This document shows, piece after piece, positions 33,763 to 43,804 of a stretch of 64,000 bases of DNA. Position 1 is the stretch's first letter. Every line of letters begins with the position of its first letter. A program made the translations under genes and the position numbers. The notes beneath the pieces are model-generated. The model had not been told where the DNA came from, did no database searches, and worked only from the letters and a program-made list of their open reading frames with translations. Source of the stretch: Pseudoalteromonas rubra. Lineage in GTDB: Bacteria; Pseudomonadota; Gammaproteobacteria; Enterobacterales; Alteromonadaceae. Location of the stretch: NCBI RefSeq assembly GCF_000238295.3, contig NZ_AHCD03000027.1, positions 372,001 through 436,000 on the forward strand, in the 5' to 3' direction.

Positions 33763-36700
33763 ATGTTGCGAATAATCCTCAGCTTTATTCTTGTTGTGTT
33801 TACCTCCCTCTCTTTGGCGCAGGTATCTCGTTTATCTCCGGCAGAGGGCTTGTCACAAAGCTATGTGAACACTTTGTTGGTCGATGACAATGGATACCTT
33901 TGGCTGGCAACCGAAGGCGGCCTTAATCGCTATGACGGGTATCAGGTGCTAGAGGTCGGGGGGCCAAATCAGGACCTGAACAAAATGCAGATCGATCGCA
34001 TTTACCAGGACGAAAGTGGCATCATCTGGATAGCGTCGGGGCGTGCAGGCTTGTTTAGTTATGACCCCGAGAAAGACAGCTATCGTCGTTATACATCAGC
34101 ACCAGAATCTGAAGAAGATTACTTTAAAAACAGCGTATTTCAAATGCTTAGCAAGAGTAAGTATGAGCTGTGGCTTGGCAGAGCACAAAATGTCGCTGTG
34201 ATGGATACGCGCACAGGGAACATCACTCAGGAGATAATGTTGCCTGTCGAAGATCGTCAAATGGCAGTGCGGGGTCTACTTAAACACGATAACTTATTGT
34301 TCATTGCATCGGCTGAACGCTTGTTTGTGTATAACACTGACACGGAGCAGTTGCGCGCCATTACTCACCGTGATCAGATCACGCACCCTTTTCAGACCAA
34401 TACCAAATCAATGCATCTGCTCGATGACGACACTTTGATCTTAGGGGCCGTAATTGGCATGTATCAATTGGATATCAGTGCATTACGCCGTGATTTTGAG
34501 GCCGACGTACCATACCAAACCTTGATTGAAGAGCTCAATATTTGGCAAATTCAGCGTAATGGCACGCAGCTGTTACTGGGGACAGATCATGGTCTGATGC
34601 ACTATGACATCGCCACTGGTGCAGTCCATCGCGATACAAGGCTGGCCAGTAGTCATTATGCGGTGTCGGACAGCAGCGTTATTTACTTCATTCGTGATGA
34701 TTTTGGTGGCATTTGGATCGCGACTAAAAAAGATGGCGCATTTTACTTACCGGCAGAGTCTCAGGGGTTTGATAATGTTCACCCGGGATCTGTTCAAGGG
34801 CGCTTTTCGAAAGGCACGGTGTGGGGCCTGGTCGAATACGATGGCTATATCTGGGCCGGGACACGAGATGGGCTGACCCGTTATGATCCACGAACCCGAA
34901 CTTCCGAACAGTATTTAGCAGGCTTTTTGGGGGATGGTTTTTATCCCGAGTTTACTATCTTTGGTTTACTAAATTATCAGGACAAACTTTGGCTGAGCAG
35001 TAACCGTGGACTGTTTATTTTTGAGCCTGATTCCGAGCAAATTTACCGGCCCCAGGCACAGGATGACACTGCTACTGGCGTGCTGTCCGGGTTTGTTAAA
35101 GGCGCGGTGATTGTAGGGGATGGTCAGCTCTATCTGGTCGATGAAAAAACCGGCTTTTATGTGTTTGATATTAATACTGGTACGCTCTCGAAATTGGGCA
35201 AAGAATTCGACCGGTTTGACCCTTTCCTGAGCTACGGCTTTTATAAGCCTTTAAGTACACACCCTCAGGACCCTGTTTTTTACAGCGAGGGTCGGTTGTT
35301 CCGGTATGATACGCAAGCGCACCAGCTGGTTGAGATATATCAGGTGCCCAAAGCACATAAGCAAAGTGCGGTCGATTTGCTGAGCTATACCATAGATAAA
35401 CATAATGTGCTGTGGCTGTCGTTTGCCAGACATGGCCTGGTACGCCTTACCGCGGATGGTTACGAGTTGCTGCCTATGCCCAATGAGCAGCATACCGTCA
35501 CCAATAATATCTTGTATGAAATGGTGCAAGATGATGTCGGGATGATCTGGATGTCGTCTCATCAGGGGATCTGGCGGCTGGACCCGGATAACTTTCACCT
35601 TCAGGGCTTTACGACGGCCGATGGCCTGATGAGCAATGAGTTTAACGGCGGGGCGTCAGTTAAGTTGTCGGATGGTCGTATTGGTTATGGCTCATTGCAG
35701 GGCTTTACGCTCTTCGACCCCAAGGCGCATCGTCCCGCTAAATCTTTGCTAAATCGTGTGAACATAACCGATGTTGATCTGATGTCTCGGGATCTGTTGC
35801 CATCCGGGCTCAAGTCATTTTCTTACATCGAACTGAACCATGATGATATTGGCCTGGAAGTGTCGTTTTCGGCCATGGCGTTTACGCTGCAAGAGCGCAT
35901 CGTTTATGAATATCAGCTTTCGGGCGAGCAGCGCATTCTGAGCCGTAACAGCAACCGGGTGGTCTTTCCCAAATTAAGTCCCGGCAATTATCGTCTCAAA
36001 GTCTGGGCGAAGGACCCACTGACAGGGGATTATACCCCACCAGCTCAATTAGAGATTGTGGTGCATTATCCGATCTGGCGTGCGCCCTGGGCACTGTTTT
36101 GTTATGTCCTGCTGGCCGCTGCTTTATTTGCTTTTTGGGTGCACCGGAAAAACAAAGTGGCGGGTATGATCCTGGCTGCGCACCGAGAGACACAAAACAG
36201 CGAAACGCGCCTGAAGATGGCTCTGGAGGGCAGTAACTCGGGTGTCTGGGATTGGCAATCCGGAAGCCAGTTTGTGTATCAGCCACGGCTCGTGAGCGAC
36301 CTGGGTTACAGTAACGAGAGCCTGGTATTAGACGAATACCTGGAGTTGATCCACCCACAGGACCGCGCTTTGTTCCGGATTGAATGGCTGGAGTTTGTCT
36401 CAACCGAAAAAGGGTTTATTGACTGCACTTATCGTCTGCGTCACATCAATGGCCAATGGCGTTGGTACAAGGACTACGGCAAAGTGATGGCGTGGCAGGA
36501 TGGCGTGCCAGTGCAGGTTGCCGGGACGTATACTAACCTGACCCGGGAGCGGGTATTCGAAGAGCGGGCAACCCTGTTTGGTGCGGCGTTTGAGCAAACT
36601 CGTGACTGGGTTATGATCTTTGACAAACACTTGCGCATTCTGGCTTGCAACAAAGCCCTGCAAAGTGCCTTCTCTGTCAGTGCGGCGCCCTCATCCAGTA

Positions 36701-38226
36701 CCAGTGTCACTTTGGGTCTGGAACGCGATGTCAGAATGAAGTATCTGCGTGCAATCAGTAAATTAAAAGTCGATGACTTATATGTTGCCGAGGAAACTTT
36801 GCGACTGCCCAGCGGCGAAAAGCGCCAGGTACTGCTAAAAATCAGTGCGACGGAAGATAAGCATTATATTTTAGTACTGACCGACATCACCAAGCAAAAG
36901 CGTACAGAGAAAGAGCTTTATCAACTGGCCAACTATGATGCATTGACCAAGCTGCCAAATAAGGTACTGTTCATGGATCGCGTGCAGCATGCGATAGAGC
37001 AGGCGCATTTGTCACGTCAGCCTCTGGCGATTATTGCGATTAAGTTCAGCCGTTTGCAAAGATTCGCGGATACCTATGGCAACGACTTCCTGGCGCTTGT
37101 TACGCAAAAACTCGCAACCAACTTGCAGTGTTGTTTTCGGGAAGTCGACAGCCTGGCCATAGGTAATGAGCGAGACTTCTATATTTTGATGGAGCAGCTG
37201 GCAGGCGTGGAACAGGTAATGCGATATATTCATTGCCTGCTTGAGCGATTTGAAAAAGGGTTTGAGATTGAGCAGCAACAGGTGCATGTGAAAGCGAAGT
37301 TGGGGATCGCTATGTTCCCTGATGATGCCAGTGATGCCTTTGACCTTAACCAGGCTGCGGAGACGGCACTGAACCATGCCAGACAGTCACTGGTCACGGA
37401 TTATCAATTCTATCACAGTGAGATCAACGAACAGGTTCAGCGCGCTCTGGCTATCGAACAGGCGTTGTTAAAAGCTTATCAGGAAGAAGCATTTCGCAAT
37501 CATTATCAGCCCATTATTAATGCGACGCATATGTCGGTAGAAGGCTTTGAAGTCTTGCTGCGCTGGCCACAAACGCCCAGTTACAGCATCGAGGAGCTCG
37601 CCCATACCGCAGAGCAGACGGGGATCATTACCCGGGTCATGTTGCAAACCCTGGAAAGGGCGCTGGTCGATTTGAAAGAGTGGCACACAACCCATCCCGA
37701 TCTGTATATTTCCGTTAATCTATCGGCGTTGGATTTCCAGTACGAAGAGTTACTGGCCCGGATCACCGATATTCTGGCACGTAATGGTATCGACGGGCGC
37801 TATCTGGTATTCGAAATCACCGAGTCAGTGATGATGGCAGATGCGGAGCAGGCAATCGTGCGTATGCACGAACTCAGGGCGCTGGGCTGCCGACTGTATA
37901 TGGATGACTTTGGGACGGGATACTCTTCACTGACCTACCTCAAACAATATCCGGTCGATGCGCTCAAAATTGATCGCAGCTTTGTCAGCGACATTGGTTG
38001 CGACAAGGAACACGAAGTGATCATTCACTCCACCTTATCGCTGGCACACAGCCTGGGTAAGTATTGTGTTGCAGAAGGCGTAGAGCAAATGGAACAGCTG
38101 TCTTTCCTGAGAATGCTAGGATGTGAGCGTTTCCAGGGCTATTTGTTTAGTAAAGCTTTGCCTGCGAGCGAAGCCGGCGCACTATTAAGACGCAACTGGC
38201 ACCAAGTATTTGCACGTGCCAGCTAG
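33763..38226 (+). CDS. Membrane propeller sensor with PAS, degenerate GGDEF and EAL domains
   Basis: 1487 residues. A signal sequence (MLRIILSFILVVFTSLSLAQ) leads a periplasmic two-component-regulator propeller with repeated DDNGYLWLATEGGLNRYDG-type blades (about 25-640) and a Y_Y_Y domain (about 680-775). One helix (ALFCYVLLAAALFAFWV, about 783) follows, then PAS domains (about 820-1040, PAC motif RHINGQWRWYKDYG). The GGDEF domain (about 1055-1210) has GNERDF in place of GGDEF and should not make c-di-GMP. The EAL domain (about 1235-1480) keeps EVLLRW, FEITESVMM and DDFGTGYSSLTYLKQ, so it is probably an active c-di-GMP phosphodiesterase. It resembles the extracellular-sensor propeller regulators that detect glycans or oligosaccharides. 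Confidence 0.92.
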   Translation: MLRIILSFILVVFTSLSLAQVSRLSPAEGLSQSYVNTLLVDDNGYLWLATEGGLNRYDGYQVLEVGGPNQDLNKMQIDRIYQDESGIIWIASGRAGLFSYDPEKDSYRRYTSAPESEEDYFKNSVFQMLSKSKYELWLGRAQNVAVMDTRTGNITQEIMLPVEDRQMAVRGLLKHDNLLFIASAERLFVYNTDTEQLRAITHRDQITHPFQTNTKSMHLLDDDTLILGAVIGMYQLDISALRRDFEADVPYQTLIEELNIWQIQRNGTQLLLGTDHGLMHYDIATGAVHRDTRLASSHYAVSDSSVIYFIRDDFGGIWIATKKDGAFYLPAESQGFDNVHPGSVQGRFSKGTVWGLVEYDGYIWAGTRDGLTRYDPRTRTSEQYLAGFLGDGFYPEFTIFGLLNYQDKLWLSSNRGLFIFEPDSEQIYRPQAQDDTATGVLSGFVKGAVIVGDGQLYLVDEKTGFYVFDINTGTLSKLGKEFDRFDPFLSYGFYKPLSTHPQDPVFYSEGRLFRYDTQAHQLVEIYQVPKAHKQSAVDLLSYTIDKHNVLWLSFARHGLVRLTADGYELLPMPNEQHTVTNNILYEMVQDDVGMIWMSSHQGIWRLDPDNFHLQGFTTADGLMSNEFNGGASVKLSDGRIGYGSLQGFTLFDPKAHRPAKSLLNRVNITDVDLMSRDLLPSGLKSFSYIELNHDDIGLEVSFSAMAFTLQERIVYEYQLSGEQRILSRNSNRVVFPKLSPGNYRLKVWAKDPLTGDYTPPAQLEIVVHYPIWRAPWALFCYVLLAAALFAFWVHRKNKVAGMILAAHRETQNSETRLKMALEGSNSGVWDWQSGSQFVYQPRLVSDLGYSNESLVLDEYLELIHPQDRALFRIEWLEFVSTEKGFIDCTYRLRHINGQWRWYKDYGKVMAWQDGVPVQVAGTYTNLTRERVFEERATLFGAAFEQTRDWVMIFDKHLRILACNKALQSAFSVSAAPSSSTSVTLGLERDVRMKYLRAISKLKVDDLYVAEETLRLPSGEKRQVLLKISATEDKHYILVLTDITKQKRTEKELYQLANYDALTKLPNKVLFMDRVQHAIEQAHLSRQPLAIIAIKFSRLQRFADTYGNDFLALVTQKLATNLQCCFREVDSLAIGNERDFYILMEQLAGVEQVMRYIHCLLERFEKGFEIEQQQVHVKAKLGIAMFPDDASDAFDLNQAAETALNHARQSLVTDYQFYHSEINEQVQRALAIEQALLKAYQEEAFRNHYQPIINATHMSVEGFEVLLRWPQTPSYSIEELAHTAEQTGIITRVMLQTLERALVDLKEWHTTHPDLYISVNLSALDFQYEELLARITDILARNGIDGRYLVFEITESVMMADAEQAIVRMHELRALGCRLYMDDFGTGYSSLTYLKQYPVDALKIDRSFVSDIGCDKEHEVIIHSTLSLAHSLGKYCVAEGVEQMEQLSFLRMLGCERFQGYLFSKALPASEAGALLRRNWHQVFARAS

Positions 38227-38259
38227 TGACAGGCCAGCGTGAAGCAGGCCTTTGTCGTG

Positions 38260-39207
38260 CTATAGCTTGCCGCCACAATGACGGCAGTAGTGGTTGTGTA
38301 CGCGCTGGCTGGTCATCATTTTAATGGCCTGGTTGGCTTCCGTTGCACTGAGTCCCAGCTCAATTCTAAGGGCTTCGAGGTGTTCTTTTTCCTGCTCATC
38401 GACGACCCCATCACTCAGTGAGTGCAGCACGGCTTCATTGAAGGCATCGCGGCGTTTTCTCAGTTGATCGGCAAAGCTGGACGCCAGCAGACCCGTGGGG
38501 ATAGCGACCATGCCCATACTCAGTAAGGTGATCACCCCGCCAAAAAAACGCCCCAACGGCGTGATGGGCACCACATCACCGTATCCTACCGTGGTTAGTG
38601 TGGCCATTGCCCACCACATGGCGGCCGGGATAGAGCCAAATTTATCGGGCTGCACGTCATGTTCAATGAGATAGATGCCACACGACGCCACAATCAACAC
38701 CAGTGACATAATAAAGAAAGCCGCCAGCAATGAACTGCTCTCTTCTCTGAATGCGGCTAACAATAGCTGCATTGCGCGCGAGTAGCGGGTCAGTTTGAAA
38801 ATACGCAGCAAACGGAATACGCGTAAAAAACGTAGGTCAAAGGTGAAGAATACCATGAGTAACGTGGGGAGAATGGCCAGCAAATCGATAATAGCCAGTG
38901 GCGAGAACACATAACGCATACGTTTTTTCGTGTTGTTGCCTGACGTATGTTTAAATTCCAGTTTATCAACGCAGCACCATAGTCTGAGCAGATATTCAAT
39001 GGTGAAAATCGCCACTGACGTGACTTCGATGAAAAAGAACAGCCTGTGATAACGCGTAGCAAGTGCTGGCACAGACTCCAGTACTATGGCAATGACGTTG
39101 ATAATGATGAGCGAGATCAGAAACACATCTATGGCATGCCCGGCTTTTCTGAATCGCCCGCTGGCTTCCAGTAGCCCGGCGGTTTTTTGTCTGAGTGTCA
39201 GATCCAT
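38260..39207 (-). CDS. Voltage-gated-type potassium channel
   Basis: About 315 residues from the ATG at 39207; an in-frame GTG at 39222 is the alternative start. Six helices follow the S1-S6 plan, with an S4-like segment (FFTFDLRFLRVFRLLRIFKL) bearing regularly spaced arginines. The pore loop WWAMATLTTVGYGDVVP holds the TVGYGD potassium filter. The cytoplasmic tail ends in HNHYCRHCGGKL, a CxxC pair with neighbouring histidines that could bind metal. Family: bacterial Kv-like ion transporter. It converges with the EAL gene. Confidence 0.93.
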   Translation of the reverse strand: MDLTLRQKTAGLLEASGRFRKAGHAIDVFLISLIIINVIAIVLESVPALATRYHRLFFFIEVTSVAIFTIEYLLRLWCCVDKLEFKHTSGNNTKKRMRYVFSPLAIIDLLAILPTLLMVFFTFDLRFLRVFRLLRIFKLTRYSRAMQLLLAAFREESSSLLAAFFIMSLVLIVASCGIYLIEHDVQPDKFGSIPAAMWWAMATLTTVGYGDVVPITPLGRFFGGVITLLSMGMVAIPTGLLASSFADQLRKRRDAFNEAVLHSLSDGVVDEQEKEHLEALRIELGLSATEANQAIKMMTSQRVHNHYCRHCGGKL

Positions 39208-39246
39208 AGTTATCTTGTTCACCTTGCTATTTGGGGTTGTACTTCT

Positions 39247-41922
39247 TTACTGTGCTGTGAGTGGCATTCTCATCACCACAGTGCCTTCTTCAAAGTCTCG
39301 GGTCACCGTGAACCCCAGTTTTTTCGCCAGCCCAATCATACCGGTGTTTTCTGGTAAGGTGATCCCTTCAATAGATCCGACGCGCTGACGTTTACAGTAG
39401 TTGATGGCTGCCTCCATCAGGAGTTTACCCAGGCCCAGACCCTGGCAATCTGAACGCACAACCACAGCAAATTCGGCGAGTAAATTGTCCGGGTCCATCA
39501 GCACTCGTGAAACCCCCAGTGTCCGTTGCGCACTTTTATATGGCTCGGTAATGATAAATGCCATTTCACGGTCATAATCGATTTGTGTCATTTTAGCCAA
39601 TTGCTCATGGGTAAACTGTGGCAGCTCTCCGAAAAAACGTCGGTATCTGTCTTCTTTACTCAGGGACTGGTCAAATTCCTGGTGGTTACGTTCATCCTCG
39701 GGGCGGATTGGCCTTAGCTGTGCCAGGGTGCCATTTTTCAGGGTAACCGATCGCTCCCACTCTTTTGGGTAGGGCCTGATGGCCAATCGCTTGCGCCCGG
39801 GGTGCGGTTCGTAACGCTGCAAAGCAATATTGGCATCGAGGATCAAAAAGTGTCCATCGGTCGCTAAAATGGGGTTCAGTTCCACAGCCTGAATATCTGG
39901 TTGATCCACCACTAACTGGGAGACGCGGGTGAGCAACGCGCAGAGGCGATATTTATCTACTTTCTCCGGTAACAGGCGCTCTTTCAGGACCCCTTTATCA
40001 TACGCCGCCGCTATCAGGTATTTAGCCAGGTTCATGTTTAGCGGGGGCAGGGCAACGGCCGCCTGATTGAAGTTAAACCCGGTGCCAGCCTCACCAAGCA
40101 ATATAACGGGTCCTACATCGGGCTCGGTTTTGACCGCAATGCGTAATTCCTGACTGCCAGCCCTGGGCGCCATTTTTTGCAAAGAAAAACCTTCAATAAT
40201 GGCGTCCGGGTAGGCTTGCTTGATTCGCAGGAGTATAGCAAAGGCACTTTGTTCTACTTCATCGCCATCATTGAGGTTGAGCACCACGCCACCAACCTCA
40301 GACTTGGACTGAATAGACGGGCTGATCAGTTTGAGCACGACAGGAAAGCCGAGTATTTGTGCCTGCTCTTTGGCTTCACTGGGAGTCAGTGCAATGTCTG
40401 TCTCAATGCACTCCATGCCGTAATGGCAGAGGATCTGGCTGGCCTGATGGGTCGAGAGCTGCGTGAGTGACTGATCAAGAAAGCTGTCAATCTGCGCCTT
40501 TGCACTGTGGCTGTGGATCAGTTCATCCTGACTGATGGACTCCGGGGTTTGCGTCAGGTGCTTTTGGTTACGCCGGTAGCTGATCAGGTGCATAAATGCC
40601 CCGACGGCGCCCTCTGGTGTGCGGTACGTCGGAATGCTGTGCTCGGCGCAGACATCGCGGGCCTCCCAGGCCGCTTCCTCTCCCATAAAATTGGTCATCA
40701 CAAAGGGACGCGCCATTTTAGGCAACGTACTCAGAGTTTGTGCAATGATCTGGGCATACGCTTCACTGGGGGCCAGGGCGGATGGCGTATGAATGATGAG
40801 TAAGTTCTTCACTTCCTCCGCTTTGAGTAAAATCTCCAGTGCCTGCTGATAGCGGTGAGGCGCTGAGTCGCCGAAAATATCAACCGGATTTGCAGTGTGG
40901 TTTGATTGCGGGATCACGGCATTCAGCGCCGCGATGGTTTTGTCACTGAGTTCGGCGAGTTTACCACTGCGCTGTAACAGGGTATCCACGGCCATTATAC
41001 CAGGACCGCCGCCATTGGTGAGTATGGTGAGATGCTCAACCTGTAATAGTTTTGGGTGTAGTGCCAGCGTTTGTGTAGCCGCAAATAGTTCCCGCAGATC
41101 GGTGACTCTGAGCATACCTGCACGCTGAAACATGGCATCGTATACCGCATCGTCTGAGGTCGACCCGCCTGTATGGATCACGGCGGCCTCAGCTCCCGCC
41201 TGAGTACGGCCGGTTTTGATAGCAATGACGGGTTTACTAAATGCGGCAGCTCTTGCTGCGGAGATAAAGCGACGTACATCCTTGATGTTGTCGATATACA
41301 GCAATATTGCTTTCGTTTTGGCATCCCGACCGAATAGATCCAGTAATTCGTCAAAGTCGATATCCAGGCTATCGCCCAGAGAAATAAAATACGAAAAACC
41401 AATACGTTTGCTTTTTGCCCAGTCCAGTATGGTGGAGCAGACTGCGGCAGATTGAGAGATAAAGGCCAGCTTGCCTGCGTCGGCGGTGGTATGAGAAAAA
41501 CTTGCGTTTAGCCCCAGGTGAGGGAGCAGCATACCCAGGCTATTGGAGCCCAGCAGTGTGATCTGCTTGTCTCTGGCCAGTGCCTGCAAGCGTTGTTTTT
41601 GCTCGTTGTCGAGCCCCGCAGCCACAACAATGGCATTTTTGCATCCCCGCTCCGATAGCTCGGTTAAAATTTGTACCAGCGTTGCCTTGTTGGTACAGAT
41701 AACGGCCAGATCGGGTACCTGGGGTAGATCGGCAATAGTTGGGTAGGCCAATACCCCCTGAACGGCAGCATATTTGGGTGTAACGGGCATAATGGGGCCT
41801 TTAAACCCACCATGCAGCAGATTGCGCATCACCACGTTACCGGCTCGGCCTGGATTGCTGGAGGCACCAATAACAGCCACCGAACGGGGATTAAAAAACT
41901 GGTTGATCCGCTTTATACTCAT
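39247..41922 (-). CDS. patZ: Protein lysine acetyltransferase (NDP-forming acyl-CoA synthetase-like plus GNAT)
   Basis: 891 residues, RBS AAGGAG before the ATG. The N-terminal CoA-binding domain (PRSVAVIGASSNPGRAGNVV, about 13-32) and ligase-CoA domains carry VIHTGGSTSDDAVYDAMFQR, the former phospho-histidine region. An ATP-grasp domain (about 480-700, FPVVLKLISPSIQSKSEVGG) follows. The C-terminal GNAT domain (about 735-885) has VVRSDCQGLGLGKLLMEAAI as its acetyl-CoA motif. This is the Pat/PatZ (YfiQ) architecture, which acetylates and inactivates acetyl-CoA synthetase and other proteins. The 136-bp repeat array begins within about 10 bp upstream of its RBS. Confidence 0.92.
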   Translation of the reverse strand: MSIKRINQFFNPRSVAVIGASSNPGRAGNVVMRNLLHGGFKGPIMPVTPKYAAVQGVLAYPTIADLPQVPDLAVICTNKATLVQILTELSERGCKNAIVVAAGLDNEQKQRLQALARDKQITLLGSNSLGMLLPHLGLNASFSHTTADAGKLAFISQSAAVCSTILDWAKSKRIGFSYFISLGDSLDIDFDELLDLFGRDAKTKAILLYIDNIKDVRRFISAARAAAFSKPVIAIKTGRTQAGAEAAVIHTGGSTSDDAVYDAMFQRAGMLRVTDLRELFAATQTLALHPKLLQVEHLTILTNGGGPGIMAVDTLLQRSGKLAELSDKTIAALNAVIPQSNHTANPVDIFGDSAPHRYQQALEILLKAEEVKNLLIIHTPSALAPSEAYAQIIAQTLSTLPKMARPFVMTNFMGEEAAWEARDVCAEHSIPTYRTPEGAVGAFMHLISYRRNQKHLTQTPESISQDELIHSHSAKAQIDSFLDQSLTQLSTHQASQILCHYGMECIETDIALTPSEAKEQAQILGFPVVLKLISPSIQSKSEVGGVVLNLNDGDEVEQSAFAILLRIKQAYPDAIIEGFSLQKMAPRAGSQELRIAVKTEPDVGPVILLGEAGTGFNFNQAAVALPPLNMNLAKYLIAAAYDKGVLKERLLPEKVDKYRLCALLTRVSQLVVDQPDIQAVELNPILATDGHFLILDANIALQRYEPHPGRKRLAIRPYPKEWERSVTLKNGTLAQLRPIRPEDERNHQEFDQSLSKEDRYRRFFGELPQFTHEQLAKMTQIDYDREMAFIITEPYKSAQRTLGVSRVLMDPDNLLAEFAVVVRSDCQGLGLGKLLMEAAINYCKRQRVGSIEGITLPENTGMIGLAKKLGFTVTRDFEEGTVVMRMPLTAQ

Positions 41923-41931
41923 ACTAACTCC

Positions 41932-43006
41932 TTGACTTGCCGGACTAAGGGCGGGCTAACAGCTAAATACTAATCGCTTTAGCGGCAGGTTGCGAGTCAA
42001 AGCCGGGGTTGTTTTGATCTCAGTACAGTTTGTTGGCACACAGCGTGGGGTAAATACACTTAATTTGTCGGATTGAGGGCGGGCTAACAGCTAGCTTTTA
42101 ATCGTCCAATCGCTTTAGCGGCAGGTTGCGAGTCAAAGCCGGGGTTGTTTTGATCTCAGTACAGTTTGTTGGCACACAGCGTGGGGTAAATACACTTAAT
42201 TTGTCGGATTGAGGGCGGGCTAACAGCTAGCTTTTAATCGTCCAATCGCTTTAGCGGCAGGTTGCGAGTCAAAGCCGGGGTTGTTTTGATCTCAGTACAG
42301 TTTGTTGGCACACAGCGTGGGGTAAATACACTTAATTTGTCGGATTGAGGGCGGGCTAACAGCTAGCTTTTAATCGTCCAATCGCTTTAGCGGCAGGTTG
42401 CGAGTCAAAGCCGGGGTTGTTTTGATCTCAGTACAGTTTGTTGGCACACAGCGTGGGGTAAATACACTTAATTTGTCGGATTGAGGGCGGGCTAACAGCT
42501 AGCTTTTAATCGTCCAATCGCTTTAGCGGCAGGTTGCGAGTCAAAGCCGGGGTTGTTTTGATCTCAGTACAGTTTGTTGGCACACAGCGTGGGGTAAATA
42601 CACTTAATTTGTCGGATTGAGGGCGGGCTAACAGCTAGCTTTTAATCGTCCAATCGCTTTAGCGGCAGGTTGCGAGTCAAAGCCGGGGTTGTTTTGATCT
42701 CAGTACAGTTTGTTGGCACACAGCGTGGGGTAAATACACTTAATTTGTCGGATTGAGGGCGGGCTAACAGCTAGCTTTTAATCGTCCAATCGCTTTAGCG
42801 GCAGGTTGCGAGTCAAAGCCGGGGTTGTTTTGATCTCAGTACAGTTTGTCAGCGCACAGTGTGGGGTAAATACACATTGTTAGGCCATTGACTTGCCGGA
42901 CTAAGGGCGGGCTAACAGCTAAATACTAATCGCTTTAGCGGCAGGTTGCGAGTCAAAGCCAGGGTTGTTTTGATCTCAGTACAGTTTATCGGCACACAGC
43001 GTGGGT
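41932..43006. repeat. Array of eight ~136-bp direct repeats upstream of patZ
   Basis: Taking GCGGGCTAAC as phase marker, units sit at 41951, 42079, 42215, 42351, 42487, 42623, 42759 and 42907. The five inner steps are exactly 136 bp and look identical; the outer ones are 128 and 148. First and last units share TTGACTTGCCGGACTAAGGG, while inner units have the variant TTTGTCGGATTGAGGG. Each contains CGCT-tt-AGCG and a GATCTCAGTACAGTTTG stretch. 136 is not a multiple of 3 and no long frame exists. Unique spacers are absent, so it is not CRISPR. Its left edge is almost at the patZ RBS, so it should form part of the patZ leader or promoter. Confidence 0.9.
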
Positions 43007-43032
43007 AATTACATATGGCTCAGCCAGTGTCG

Positions 43033-43734
43033 TCAGCGTTTTTTCTTCAGCCATTTGTCCATAGCGGCATCATACGCATCTGTGATCGCCGTTTTGTCGC
43101 AGGTGCTGCTTGCAGTGAGCCAGTTTTTGGCAAACCCTTCTGGTGGTGGGTTGTTTGGGTCACCCTGAACCTCTTTGTAGCACCGGTCTCCTTCCCGATA
43201 TTCGGTGAAAATGTGGTTTTTCGATTCAATCTGCCGCATAGGTTGGTTCAAGGTTTGATGTGACTCAGGTACGCCGAGGCGTTTTGGCTGGGAATTGTTT
43301 GGTTTGTGACGTGTCACAGGCTGATTTAGCATTTGCTGGCGCAGACGTGACAGGCCCAGAGCTGGATCGATACGTTTATAGGGTTTGCTTGTATGTGCTT
43401 TGGTTTGTTGGGCCTGTGGCTGAGGAACGGTGTGAGTCATAGGGTCAGTCTTGGCAGAGACGACATTCGATACGGCCTGCTTTTTTTCAGGTATAGGCTG
43501 AACTGGGGTGACTTGCTGCTCTGGCGACAGTATGGGCTCTGTGGGTGGTTGTGATGGTTGCTCGGTAGCCGCAGGGTCTGGTGTGCGTTCAGGCGGGGCA
43601 ACGACCAGATAGGTTTTAATGCTTGATTGAGGCGCACGGACAGGCGCCACAACCGAGTGTTGAGCCAGTAGCCATAGCAAAATTGAGTGACAGGCAACGG
43701 AAATGACAATTGCACTGAGCCATGAACGCATCAC
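43033..43734 (-). CDS. TonB-like proline-rich membrane-anchored protein
   Basis: 233 residues. One N-terminal helix (WLSAIVISVACHSILLWLLA) with the SVACHS element recalls the TonB/TolA anchor, which carries a conserved SxxxH. A long periplasmic Pro/Gln/Thr-rich stretch follows (about 45-120) and then a small C-terminal domain (FTEYREGDRCYKEVQGDPNN, two or more cysteines, ending KWLKKKR). No TonB C-terminal YP motif is visible. An energy-transducer or envelope-spanning role is a guess. Hypothetical. Confidence 0.7.
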   Translation of the reverse strand: MMRSWLSAIVISVACHSILLWLLAQHSVVAPVRAPQSSIKTYLVVAPPERTPDPAATEQPSQPPTEPILSPEQQVTPVQPIPEKKQAVSNVVSAKTDPMTHTVPQPQAQQTKAHTSKPYKRIDPALGLSRLRQQMLNQPVTRHKPNNSQPKRLGVPESHQTLNQPMRQIESKNHIFTEYREGDRCYKEVQGDPNNPPPEGFAKNWLTASSTCDKTAITDAYDAAMDKWLKKKR

Positions 43735-43804
43735 TTTTCCTGAGTGTTTTGATTTTGTTATTTTGTTTTTCTATCCAAAACACAAGTATGACTCAGGCTG
43801 AGGG

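Noticed and set aside
41932..43006. Possible CRISPR array upstream of patZ
   Set aside because: The entire 136-bp unit is conserved, without variable spacers, and no cas genes are nearby.
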